DNA of 5,353 nt from Actinomycetota bacterium (GCA_009702725.1 WLHM01000106.1:1-5353), one strand, 5' to 3'. Positions 1 through 5,353 are shown, numbered from the stretch's first letter. Notes: generated by a model not told the origin, from the letters alone. Made by a program: numbers and translations.

Positions 1-1199
1 CTGCGCACGTAATCGGGCTTCCCATTTGGCAAAAGGTCCACGTCGCGGGCGAGGAGGTCCTCAAACATTATCTGGATCTCGAGCCGAGCTAAGGAGTTGC
101 CCAGACACATGTGCGGTCCGCCGCGCCCGAAAGACATGTGCTCGTTGGGGAGGCGCTGCACGTCTAACAGATTTGGGTCTTTGAAAACCTCTTCGTCGCG
201 ATTGCCCGATCCGAACCAAACTACAACCTTGTCGCCGGCCTTTATCTCCTGGCCATTTAAGATCGTTGCTTGTCGGGTCGTGCGCCGGAAGTGATGCACC
301 GGGCTGGCCATGCGCAAGAACTCCTCGACCGCCCAAGGGATCAACTCAGGGCGCTCACGCAAGATCTCGAGCTGATCGGGGTTAGCCATGAGGTTGTTCA
401 TCGTATGCGTGATGGTGTGCCGCGTGGTCTCATTACCCGCGATCACAAGCAGCAGGAAGTAGTTCCGGAAGTCACGATCATCTAGCTCGATGCCGTCACT
501 TGGGACTTGGTTTATGAGTGTCGAAACGAGGTCGGTTCCGCTCCCACCCCTACGTTGATCGGCTAGCTGAAATCCGTAATTGAAGACCTCAAGCGCGGCC
601 GGTGAGCGGAAGGGTAGATCCTTGTATTGATCACTTTCTTCACTGTTCGCAAGTACATCGGCATGCTCCGGATCAGTGTTGCCGACCATTCGGTTACCCC
701 ACTTGATTAGTTGGGGGATATCAGACTCGGGAACATCCAGAAGTTGAGCGAGCACTCGGATAGGAAAATCTGCAGCGACGTCTTGAACGAAGTCGAACTC
801 GTCCTTCACTAGCGCGCGATCGAGAGTGGACGCGGTGATGCCGCGCAAGAAAACTTCGTAACCGGCAAGAGCGCGCGGGGTGAACTGCGGCTGCAATAAT
901 TTACGCAGAGCGCGATGTCGATCGCCATCGGTTTCCAGCATCGAGCGGCGGATTTCCATTTGGCGCTCGTCGAGTTCTTCGAGGTTAACGGCCCCGATCT
1001 CACTGGAGAATGTTTGGGTATCGCGAAGGACTTCTACGATGTCGCGATATCGAGTGACGGACCAAAAGCCATGATTCGGCGAATCCTCTACATTCCAGTG
1101 CACGGGTGAGTTTTTGCGCAGGTCCTCGAATACTGCCCACGGAGCTCCATCAGCAAAGAGATCCAGATCTGCCAGCGTTATGTCCGGTTTCGTGCTCAT
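1..1199 (-). CDS. Cytochrome P450 monooxygenase (C-terminus cut by window edge)
   Basis: Reading the minus strand from the ATG at 1199-1197 gives 399 residues with no stop, running off the left edge. The P450 hallmarks are in order. The I-helix oxygen-activation motif AGNETTR is at residues 254-260. The K-helix ExxR is E293-F-L-R296. The heme loop FGRGGPHMCLG is at 357-367, with Cys365 the thiolate ligand. There is no N-terminal membrane anchor, so it should be a soluble bacterial P450 fed by a ferredoxin and a reductase; soluble family members are usually about 400-430 residues, so only a short tail is missing. The heme loop is one residue longer than the common FGxGxHxCxG, as in CYP124/CYP125-like actinobacterial P450s, but no CYP family can be assigned by eye. 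A GGAGGA ribosome binding site at 1208-1203 lies 3 nt before the ATG. It is divergent from the marR gene, and a matching ferredoxin lies at the far end of the plus-strand operon. The substrate is unknown; an aromatic hydroxylation or O-demethylation feeding the neighbouring ring-cleavage genes is inference. Confidence 0.95.
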   Translation of the reverse strand, partial: MSTKPDITLADLDLFADGAPWAVFEDLRKNSPVHWNVEDSPNHGFWSVTRYRDIVEVLRDTQTFSSEIGAVNLEELDERQMEIRRSMLETDGDRHRALRKLLQPQFTPRALAGYEVFLRGITASTLDRALVKDEFDFVQDVAADFPIRVLAQLLDVPESDIPQLIKWGNRMVGNTDPEHADVLANSEESDQYKDLPFRSPAALEVFNYGFQLADQRRGGSGTDLVSTLINQVPSDGIELDDRDFRNYFLLLVIAGNETTRHTITHTMNNLMANPDQLEILRERPELIPWAVEEFLRMASPVHHFRRTTRQATILNGQEIKAGDKVVVWFGSGNRDEEVFKDPNLLDVQRLPNEHMSFGRGGPHMCLGNSLARLEIQIMFEDLLARDVDLLPNGKPDYVR

Positions 1200-1219
1200 G
1201 CGTCCTCCATTTACGGTGA

Positions 1220-1248
1220 CCGATAATCGTTCGGGCCCAAATTATCGG
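1220..1248. repeat. 8-bp inverted repeat, candidate operator
   Basis: Arms CCGATAAT and ATTATCGG are perfect reverse complements separated by 13 bp. The outer and inner flanks do not pair, so the dyad is limited to these arms. A spacing of about two helical turns suits binding by a dimeric regulator. MarR genes commonly repress themselves and a divergent neighbour from such a site; that this site is bound by the adjacent MarR protein is inference. Confidence 0.5.
1226..1241 (+). promoter_or_regulatory. Candidate MarR operator, copy 1
   Basis: ATCGTTCGGGCCCAAA matches the reverse complement of 1893-1908 at 14 of 16 positions; the differences are at positions 10 and 14. Its core, TTCGGGCCCAAA (1230-1241), is a near-perfect palindrome with one mismatched pair. 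The only two intergenic gaps in the window each carry one copy, which fits one regulator serving both transcription units. The regulator's identity is inferred from position. Confidence 0.5.
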
Positions 1249-1345
1249 CACAGCGTAGCCTTCTATCGCCGGGGATGGGAACTCATATCGAACTTTCGCC
1301 CCCGAACAACTATCCGATTCCGAAAAATCCTGAAAGAGTGGGCAC

Positions 1346-1837
1346 ATGGCCGGCCAACACACGTTAAATGAGACCGAAAGTGAAGTAGCCTCCCGGCTCG
1401 GCGGCCTCAAATTAGATTTCGAGGCTATGGCGGTCACCTCGAACCTATTTAGGGCTGCCAATTCGGTCCGAAATCACCTTGAACGCACGGTTCTCGCCAA
1501 ATCCGACCTCACCTGGACCGCCTTCGTCGTGCTCTGGGTGGTCTGGATCTGGGAACCGATCGAGACCCGGGGGATTGCCGCCGAGGGTGGATTTTCCAAG
1601 GCCACTCTGAGTGGGGTGCTAACCACTTTGGAGGGTCGCGGCTTTTTGACCCGCGAACGCTCAACTTCAGACGGCCGCCTGGTGCTGGTAAGTTTGACCC
1701 CGGCAGGTCGGCGCCTGATGAAAAAACTCTTCCCTGAATTCAATGCCGAGGAGCGCAACATCACCCGGCACATCACGACGGGTGATCTACCTCAGGCGGC
1801 CCAAATCCTGCGGGATTTGATCAGCGCCACCGAATAG
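1346..1837 (+). CDS. MarR-family transcriptional regulator
   Basis: This is a 163-residue protein, a usual MarR length (about 140-170), expected to act as a DNA-binding dimer that senses an aromatic ligand. The winged helix-turn-helix is clear. The recognition helix region SKATLSGVLTTLEGRGFL spans residues 84-101, followed by the wing with the family-typical D-G-R at 109-111 and a SLTPAGRRL stretch at 116-124. The N-terminal and C-terminal helices (about 25-50 and 120-162) would form the dimer interface. Residues 57-69 are unusually tryptophan-rich (W57, W64, W67, W69). The ATG at 1346 is preceded by AGAG at 1335-1338; an in-frame ATG at codon 28 is a weaker alternative because it would trim the first helix. 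It is divergent from the P450 and 100 bp ahead of the catabolic operon, so control of both is likely but inferred. It is a MarR protein in the position of the classical hpa regulator HpaR, although identity with HpaR cannot be claimed. Confidence 0.92.
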   Translation: MAGQHTLNETESEVASRLGGLKLDFEAMAVTSNLFRAANSVRNHLERTVLAKSDLTWTAFVVLWVVWIWEPIETRGIAAEGGFSKATLSGVLTTLEGRGFLTRERSTSDGRLVLVSLTPAGRRLMKKLFPEFNAEERNITRHITTGDLPQAAQILRDLISATE

Positions 1838-1856
1838 GTTCGACGCCGAGAAATTG

Positions 1857-1889
1857 AGGTCCCGTTCGTCTGGTGATTCGGGACTTTTT
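1857..1889 (+). terminator. Probable rho-independent terminator after marR gene
   Basis: AGGTCCCG (1857-1864) pairs with CGGGACTT (1879-1886) as an 8-bp stem that includes one G-U pair, around a 14-nt loop. The T-run 1885-1889 begins in the last stem bases. It starts 20 bp after the marR stop codon. The loop is rather long and the T-tract short, so it may terminate incompletely or act as an attenuator of read-through into the dehydrogenase gene. Confidence 0.5.
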
Positions 1890-1892
1890 CCG

Positions 1893-1908
1893 TTAGGGTC
1901 CGAACGAT
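1893..1908 (-). promoter_or_regulatory. Candidate MarR operator, copy 2
   Basis: On the minus strand this reads ATCGTTCGGACCCTAA, matching the element at 1226-1241 at 14 of 16 positions. It lies just after the terminator hairpin and just upstream of TAACCT (1915-1920), a possible -10 box of the TANNNT actinobacterial type. A bound protein here would cover the -35 to -10 region of an operon promoter, consistent with repression. The promoter assignment itself is weak because no good -35 is visible. Confidence 0.45.
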
Positions 1909-1926
1909 CCACTTTAACCTTTGTTT

Positions 1927-1935
1927 GGAAGGTGA
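1927..1935 (+). promoter_or_regulatory. Ribosome binding site fixing the aldehyde dehydrogenase start
   Basis: GGAAGGTGA ends two bases before the ATG at 1938, placing the GGAAGG core 5 nt from it. The open frame extends upstream to an ATG at 1854, but that start lies at the terminator hairpin and lacks a ribosome binding site. It would also add 28 residues with no aldehyde dehydrogenase character. The 1938 start is therefore preferred. Confidence 0.75.
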
Positions 1936-1937
1936 CT

Positions 1938-3398
1938 ATGAGCACAACGAGCGTTGCCGGTGTTGATGTCGACACCAGGCACTGGATCGGCGGCTCCCGC
2001 CTAGCATCGGCGAGCACTTTCGCTGACATCTCCCCCATTGATGGTTCTCCACTGGGCAATATTGCGCGCGGTGGTAAAGCCGAAGTCGATGCGGCCGTAG
2101 CGGCTGCGCGGGCTGCCTTCCCATCGTGGGCGGCCCTTAGCCCACGTGAGCGCGGTGTCATCATTCATCGAATCGCTGATCTCGTCGAGGCCAATATTGA
2201 GCAGCTAGCACAAGTCGAGACCGCCGACAACGGATCCCTACTGCGCTCACACCGACGCGGCGTAATGCCACGTGTCGTGCACAACTTGCGGTTCTTTGCA
2301 GACTGGGCGATCTATGAGCTACACCACCCAAACTTCATCACCCGCGATCACACCAATGTGGTCAGTTGGGATCCATCCGGGGTTGCCGCATTGATCACCC
2401 CCTGGAATGCGCCACTCATGCTAGCTACCTGGAAGATCGCTCCGGCACTTGCAGCAGGCGACACCGTGATTCTTAAACCAGCCGAATGGACGCCACTAAC
2501 GGCCTCACTTTTTGCCGACTTAACCGCGCAGGCCGGCTTACCTGCCGGCGTCTTCAACGTCGTGCAGGGGCTCGGCGAAGAAGCCGGCGCCGCACTGGTT
2601 GCCCATCCTGGGATATCCCGAATTTCATTCACTGGATCCGTGCCGACGGCGAAATTGGTCGCACACGCCGCCGCCGATAACCTCACGCCCTGCTCCTTCG
2701 AGCTTGGTGGCAAGAGCCCGACCATCGTCCTTGACGACGCTGACCTTGATCTCGCTGCGACTTTGGCGCTCGAGCAGTACGACAATGCCGGCCAGGTTTG
2801 CCTTGCAGGTACTCGACTGCTCGTGCATACAAGTGTCGCTGCCGAATTCACCGAGAAGTTCACCGAGCGGGCCTTGCAAATTAGGCAAGGGGATCCACGC
2901 GATGAGGAGACCCAAATCGGGCCGAATATTCATGCTGATCATGTTGACCGCATCGAAGGCTTCGTATCCAGGGCGCGAAATGCTGGCGCCACGATAGCTT
3001 TTGGCGGTGAACGCAATGCTGAACTCGGTGGCTTGTTCTACCGGCCAACCTTGGTGACCAATGCCAAGATCGACAGCGAGATTTTGACCGATGAGATATT
3101 CGGGCCGGTGCTCACCATGCAGACTTTCGAAACTGATGAAGAAGGCTTGGCTATGGCTAACGGCACCGAATTCGGTCTGGCGGCGGTTCTTGTCACCGGC
3201 AGTCGCGAGCGGGCAGAAGCATTCACCAAGCACCTAGTGGCCGGCACTATCTGGGTCAATTGTTTCTTCGTTCGAGATTTACAAGCGCCATTCGGGGGAT
3301 CCCGCAAATCTGGCGTTGGCCGCGAAGGTGGCAGTTGGTCATTTGATTTTTACGCTGACGTGAAGAACACCGTTTATGCACCAACCGGATGGAAGTAG
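1938..3398 (+). CDS. hpaE: HpaE-like semialdehyde dehydrogenase (aldehyde dehydrogenase superfamily)
   Basis: This 486-residue cytosolic NAD(P)-dependent aldehyde dehydrogenase has the normal family length. Visible motifs are PWNAP with Asn157, the cofactor lysine K180 in LKPAEW, the Rossmann FTGS at 231-234, and ELGGKSP with general base Glu255. The catalytic Cys288 is in GQVCLAG, and EIFGP is at 386-390 with Glu386. The C-terminal stretch NCFFVRDLQAPFGGSRKSGVG and the following SFDFYADVKN resemble 5-carboxymethyl-2-hydroxymuconate semialdehyde dehydrogenase (HpaE) and related 2-hydroxymuconic semialdehyde dehydrogenases. In the homoprotocatechuate pathway HpaE oxidises the ring-cleavage semialdehyde to the dicarboxylic or tricarboxylic acid form. 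It is first gene of the operon, 11 bp ahead of the ring-cleavage dioxygenase, which supports that role. The superfamily and catalytic competence are firm; the exact semialdehyde is inferred from motifs and neighbours. Confidence 0.92.
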   Translation: MSTTSVAGVDVDTRHWIGGSRLASASTFADISPIDGSPLGNIARGGKAEVDAAVAAARAAFPSWAALSPRERGVIIHRIADLVEANIEQLAQVETADNGSLLRSHRRGVMPRVVHNLRFFADWAIYELHHPNFITRDHTNVVSWDPSGVAALITPWNAPLMLATWKIAPALAAGDTVILKPAEWTPLTASLFADLTAQAGLPAGVFNVVQGLGEEAGAALVAHPGISRISFTGSVPTAKLVAHAAADNLTPCSFELGGKSPTIVLDDADLDLAATLALEQYDNAGQVCLAGTRLLVHTSVAAEFTEKFTERALQIRQGDPRDEETQIGPNIHADHVDRIEGFVSRARNAGATIAFGGERNAELGGLFYRPTLVTNAKIDSEILTDEIFGPVLTMQTFETDEEGLAMANGTEFGLAAVLVTGSRERAEAFTKHLVAGTIWVNCFFVRDLQAPFGGSRKSGVGREGGSWSFDFYADVKNTVYAPTGWK

Positions 3399-3404
3399 GG
3401 GAGA
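3397..3404 (+). promoter_or_regulatory. Ribosome binding site fixing the dioxygenase start
   Basis: AGGGGAGA overlaps the last two bases of the dehydrogenase stop codon (TAG, 3396-3398) and sits 5 nt before the ATG at 3410. The in-frame ATG at 3389 would start inside the dehydrogenase gene, add seven residues and have no such site, so 3410 is chosen. Confidence 0.75.
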
Positions 3405-3409
3405 TAGTT

Positions 3410-4309
3410 ATGGGTGAAGTTGTTGGCGCTGGAATTCTTGCGCATGTTCCTACCATCATGCTGCCGCTTGCGACCCGGCTCGAGATAAACCAAGGCAAAG
3501 AGATTTCCCTTGTGCCAGGACTAGAGAGGTTACGCAAAGAAGTCTTCGAGACCCTCGACTACGACACCGTGGTTGTGCTCGACGCGCATTGGTTCACCAC
3601 CGTTGAATTCGTCGTGAGCGCCCACGATCGCCGCTCAGGTCTCTTCACCTCCGAAGAACTACCACGGGGTATGTGCCGGATCCCCTATGACTGGAAGGGC
3701 GATCCTGAGTTAGCAAAAGCCATCGCGGCCCGTGGTGAAGAAAACGGCACCTGGATTACCGCCAATGAAGATCACTACCTGCCCCTTTACTACGCAACCG
3801 TCAACCTCTGGAAATTCCTTGGTGAGGGGCTACCGGATAAGCGCTGGATTTCCATGAGCGTTGCCCAAACCGGCGACACCGAAGATTTCCTTAGAGCCGG
3901 CCGGGCCCTTGGCCAAGCCATTCGCGAAACCGACCGCAAGGTTTTGCTACTGGCGTCCGGTGCGCTGTCGCATACCTTCTGGCCACTGCGTGAGCTGCGT
4001 TCGCGCGAGGCGAGTGACCCGTCGAATATCTTCACGCCGGAGGCTTACGCGGCCGACCTCGAACGCATCGCTTGGTTCGAGAGCGGCGATCATGCACAGG
4101 TACTCGCCGCCATGCCCGACTACATGCAATACCGACCCGAGGGCAAGTTCGCACATTACTTAATGATGATCGCCGCGATGGGCGAAAGTGACGTGGTAGC
4201 ACCTGGTCGACTATTTAGCGAATACGAGAATTCGATAGGCACGGGCCAGGTACACATTTGGTTCGATCGTCCAGTTGCCGGTTGGGCTGAAGTTGGTTTG
4301 TCGGCATGA
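3410..4309 (+). CDS. hpaD: HpaD/HpcB-like class III (LigB-type) extradiol ring-cleavage dioxygenase
   Basis: This 299-residue protein resembles 3,4-dihydroxyphenylacetate 2,3-dioxygenase of the LigB superfamily (E. coli HpaD/HpcB, a little over 280 residues). These non-heme iron enzymes insert O2 next to the catechol hydroxyls. Ligands expected for the 2-His-1-carboxylate site are visible: His12 in AHVP, His60 in DAHW and Glu244 in RPEGKFAH. The acid/base His is probably His188 in LASGALSHTF, a stretch very like the HpcB LASGSLSH. SEELP at 81-85 and GTGQVHIWF at 277-285 also match HpcB landmarks. The unrelated type I (vicinal oxygen chelate) enzymes do the same job in several Gram-positives, and this is not one of them. 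It sits between the dehydrogenase and the FAH-family gene, with its stop overlapping the next ATG (ATGA, 4306-4309). Homoprotocatechuate is the likeliest substrate by homology, but a related substituted catechol is possible. Confidence 0.88.
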   Translation: MGEVVGAGILAHVPTIMLPLATRLEINQGKEISLVPGLERLRKEVFETLDYDTVVVLDAHWFTTVEFVVSAHDRRSGLFTSEELPRGMCRIPYDWKGDPELAKAIAARGEENGTWITANEDHYLPLYYATVNLWKFLGEGLPDKRWISMSVAQTGDTEDFLRAGRALGQAIRETDRKVLLLASGALSHTFWPLRELRSREASDPSNIFTPEAYAADLERIAWFESGDHAQVLAAMPDYMQYRPEGKFAHYLMMIAAMGESDVVAPGRLFSEYENSIGTGQVHIWFDRPVAGWAEVGLSA

Positions 4310-5181
4310 GCGAATTCCGAAGGATTTTGCTCGATGGCTACCCAGCTCTGGTTGAGCGACATGGGGATGAGTTGGTTGCAGGTGACGGACGAGTAACCGC
4401 GATTGCTGAAGCAATTCACCTGCCCCCGACCGAACCGTCAAAGATTATTGCGGTGCACCTTAACTACGCGTCGCGCTCAGACGAGTTCATGACTAAGCTG
4501 CCACCGGCTCCCACCTACTTCCAAAAGCCCATCAGTGCACTTAACTCACATGGTGCGGCCGTAGTGCGGCCGCGCGGTTGTAAGTGGCTTAACTACGAGG
4601 GCGAGATCGTCATCGTGATCGGACGAACCTGTCGAAATGTTTCGCCCAGCGAGGCCGGTGACTACATCGCTGGCTATAGCGTCGGCAACGACTATGGGCT
4701 CCATGACTTCCGCGATACCGATGCCGGTTCGATGCTGCGAGTTAAAGGCAGCGACACTTTGGCACCTGTCGGCCCGGGCGTCGTTACCGACTGGGACTTT
4801 CATGGAAAGCAGATTCAAACGCGCGTCAATGGCGTCGTGAAGCAATCCTCCACCACCACAGAGATGGAGTGGGATATGCATTACCTCGTTGCTGACATTG
4901 CGCGCACCATCACCCTGATCCCCGGAGATCTGCTGTTCTCAGGAACCCCAGCCTTCTCGCGGCCCGTCCAGCCCGGCGATGTTGTCGAAGTAGAAGTCGA
5001 AGGTCTAGGTATTCTCCGTAACCATATTGTCGAAGGCCCCACCCCGATTCGCACCGATGTTGGTGCGCAACCCACTGAGAGTGAAGAGGTAGTTTCCACC
5101 GCCATGGGTGGCGATTGGGAGTTCAGAGGTATCCGGACACCGTCAAAAGATCTGTATCCATCCCGAATCGAAGAGGAGTAA
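4306..5181 (+). CDS. hpaG: HpaG-like fumarylacetoacetate hydrolase family protein
   Basis: This 291-residue protein has a single FAH fold. Metal ligands are visible as Glu98 and Glu100 in NYEGEIVIVIG and Asp129 in YSVGNDYGLHDFRD; Lys147 lies in RVKGSDT. The N-terminal HLNYASRSDE (51-60) corresponds to the family GLNYxDHxxE signature, and FSGTPAFSRPVQPGD (211-225) to the usual GTPxGV...xxPGD segment. In the homoprotocatechuate route HpaG decarboxylates 5-oxopent-3-ene-1,2,5-tricarboxylate and isomerises the product, 2-hydroxyhepta-2,4-diene-1,7-dioate. The E. coli enzyme is a fusion of two such domains, while here there is one domain plus an acidic, charged tail of about 45 residues (245-291). 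It is translationally coupled to the dioxygenase by an ATGA overlap and lies 2 bp before the ferredoxin. The family is certain; the reaction is inferred from the operon, since FAH proteins also include hydrolases, hydratases and oxaloacetate decarboxylases. Confidence 0.88.
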   Translation: MSEFRRILLDGYPALVERHGDELVAGDGRVTAIAEAIHLPPTEPSKIIAVHLNYASRSDEFMTKLPPAPTYFQKPISALNSHGAAVVRPRGCKWLNYEGEIVIVIGRTCRNVSPSEAGDYIAGYSVGNDYGLHDFRDTDAGSMLRVKGSDTLAPVGPGVVTDWDFHGKQIQTRVNGVVKQSSTTTEMEWDMHYLVADIARTITLIPGDLLFSGTPAFSRPVQPGDVVEVEVEGLGILRNHIVEGPTPIRTDVGAQPTESEEVVSTAMGGDWEFRGIRTPSKDLYPSRIEEE

Positions 5182-5183
5182 CC

Positions 5184-5353
5184 GTGGTAACGATCACTGT
5201 AGATATGGATAAGTGCCAGCACTATGGGCAGTGCTGCTTCGAAGCCGACGACGTGTTTGCGTTGAATGACGACGGGCAACTCGAGTACGTCAAAGAGGCC
5301 GACGAGTCACGGCGCGCAGATATCGAAAGTGCCGCGGATGTCTGCCCCATGCA
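5184..5353 (+). CDS. Small [3Fe-4S]/[4Fe-4S] ferredoxin of P450 type (3' end cut by window edge)
   Basis: From the GTG at 5184, 56 codons are seen before the edge; the family is usually about 62-70 residues, so little is missing. The cysteine pattern C11-QHYGQ-C17 ... C54-P fits the CxxXxxC(n)CP ferredoxins that pass single electrons to actinobacterial P450s. An extra Cys18 follows C17. The variable cluster position holds Tyr14 rather than the fourth cysteine of classical [4Fe-4S] types. DDVFALNDDGQLEYV at 22-36 is the usual acidic face of these proteins. GTG is chosen because AAGAGGAG at 5171-5178 lies 5 nt upstream; the ATG at 5205 would remove the first strand. It begins 2 bp after the FAH gene, so it is cotranscribed with the ring-cleavage genes. 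It is the obvious candidate partner for the divergent P450; this pairing is inferred. Confidence 0.9.
   Translation, partial: MVTITVDMDKCQHYGQCCFEADDVFALNDDGQLEYVKEADESRRADIESAADVCPM

Larger units (their letters stand above)
1200..1345. promoter_or_regulatory. Divergent promoter/control region between P450 and marR genes
   Basis: This 146-bp gap separates two divergently transcribed genes and must hold both promoters. It contains a perfect 8-bp inverted repeat, CCGATAAT (1220-1227) and ATTATCGG (1241-1248). Its half-site centres are 21 bp apart, two helical turns. Each arm carries GATAAT, one base from the -10 consensus TATAAT, facing outward on its own strand. A partly palindromic element, 1226-1241, lies between the arms and recurs before the aldehyde dehydrogenase. 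A weaker dyad, TTCG-CCCC-CGAA, is at 1295-1306. No convincing -35 box was found for either gene, so exact transcription starts cannot be given. Confidence 0.6.

Noticed and set aside
97..485. Plus-strand frames opposite the C-terminal part of the P450
   Set aside because: The minus-strand frame carries the heme loop, ExxR and I-helix motifs here, so these are shadows.
1295..1306. Short dyad TTCG-CCCC-CGAA upstream of the marR gene as a separate operator
   Set aside because: Four-base arms are too short to claim and the sequence is not repeated at the other gap; it is noted only within the control region.
1150..1461. A 103-codon minus-strand frame across the divergent control region
   Set aside because: It overlaps the start of the P450 in another frame and the marR 5' end, and it shows no recognisable motif. 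It is treated as a chance frame.
1854..1937. An N-terminal extension of the aldehyde dehydrogenase from an ATG at 1854
   Set aside because: It overlaps the terminator hairpin and the shared operator element, lacks a ribosome binding site and encodes nothing like an aldehyde dehydrogenase N-terminus. The ATG at 1938 has a strong site.
2348..3233. Long minus-strand open frames (171 and 202 codons) inside the aldehyde dehydrogenase gene
   Set aside because: They lie wholly opposite a gene with complete catalytic motifs, show no recognisable domain and are expected by-products of codon bias in GC-rich DNA.
1..5353. Mobile element, CRISPR array, tRNA or attachment site
   Set aside because: No transposase or integrase motifs, no spaced direct repeats and no tRNA-like clover-leaf pattern were noticed on either strand.

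Overview
The window looks like part of an actinobacterial genome carrying an aromatic-compound catabolic locus. It is moderately GC-rich (mid-50s percent by eye) and gene-dense, with strong AG-rich ribosome binding sites. It pairs a soluble cytochrome P450 with a small CxxYxxC...CP-type ferredoxin, a combination typical of Actinobacteria. The actinobacterial assignment is inference. The GC content is lower than in Mycobacterium, Rhodococcus or Streptomyces, so a lower-GC or uncultured lineage is plausible.

Layout: (1) 1-1199, minus strand: a soluble class I cytochrome P450, nearly complete, whose C-terminus runs off the left edge. (2) 1200-1345: a divergent control region with an 8-bp inverted repeat and a candidate operator. 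(3) 1346-1837, plus: a MarR-family regulator. (4) 1838-1937: a gap with a probable terminator hairpin and a second copy, in opposite orientation, of the candidate operator. (5) 1938-5353, plus: a tightly packed operon of an HpaE-like aldehyde dehydrogenase, an HpaD/HpcB-like class III (LigB-type) extradiol dioxygenase, an HpaG-like fumarylacetoacetate hydrolase (FAH) family enzyme, and the start of a P450-type ferredoxin cut by the right edge. Gaps in the operon are 11 bp, an ATGA overlap, and 2 bp.

How the genes may work together: in the homoprotocatechuate (3,4-dihydroxyphenylacetate) meta-cleavage route, an extradiol dioxygenase opens the ring. An aldehyde dehydrogenase then oxidises the semialdehyde, and an FAH-family enzyme decarboxylates or isomerises the product. 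Three consecutive genes match these roles. What differs from the classical hpa clusters is the company: no HpaBC flavin hydroxylase or HpaR is seen here. Instead there is a divergent P450, a ferredoxin inside the meta-cleavage operon and a MarR regulator. The working hypothesis is that the P450/ferredoxin pair makes the catecholic substrate, by ring hydroxylation or O-demethylation, for the ring-cleavage operon. A 16-bp element shared 14/16 between the two regulatory gaps suggests the MarR protein controls both units. No RNA gene, mobile element, CRISPR array or attachment site was seen.
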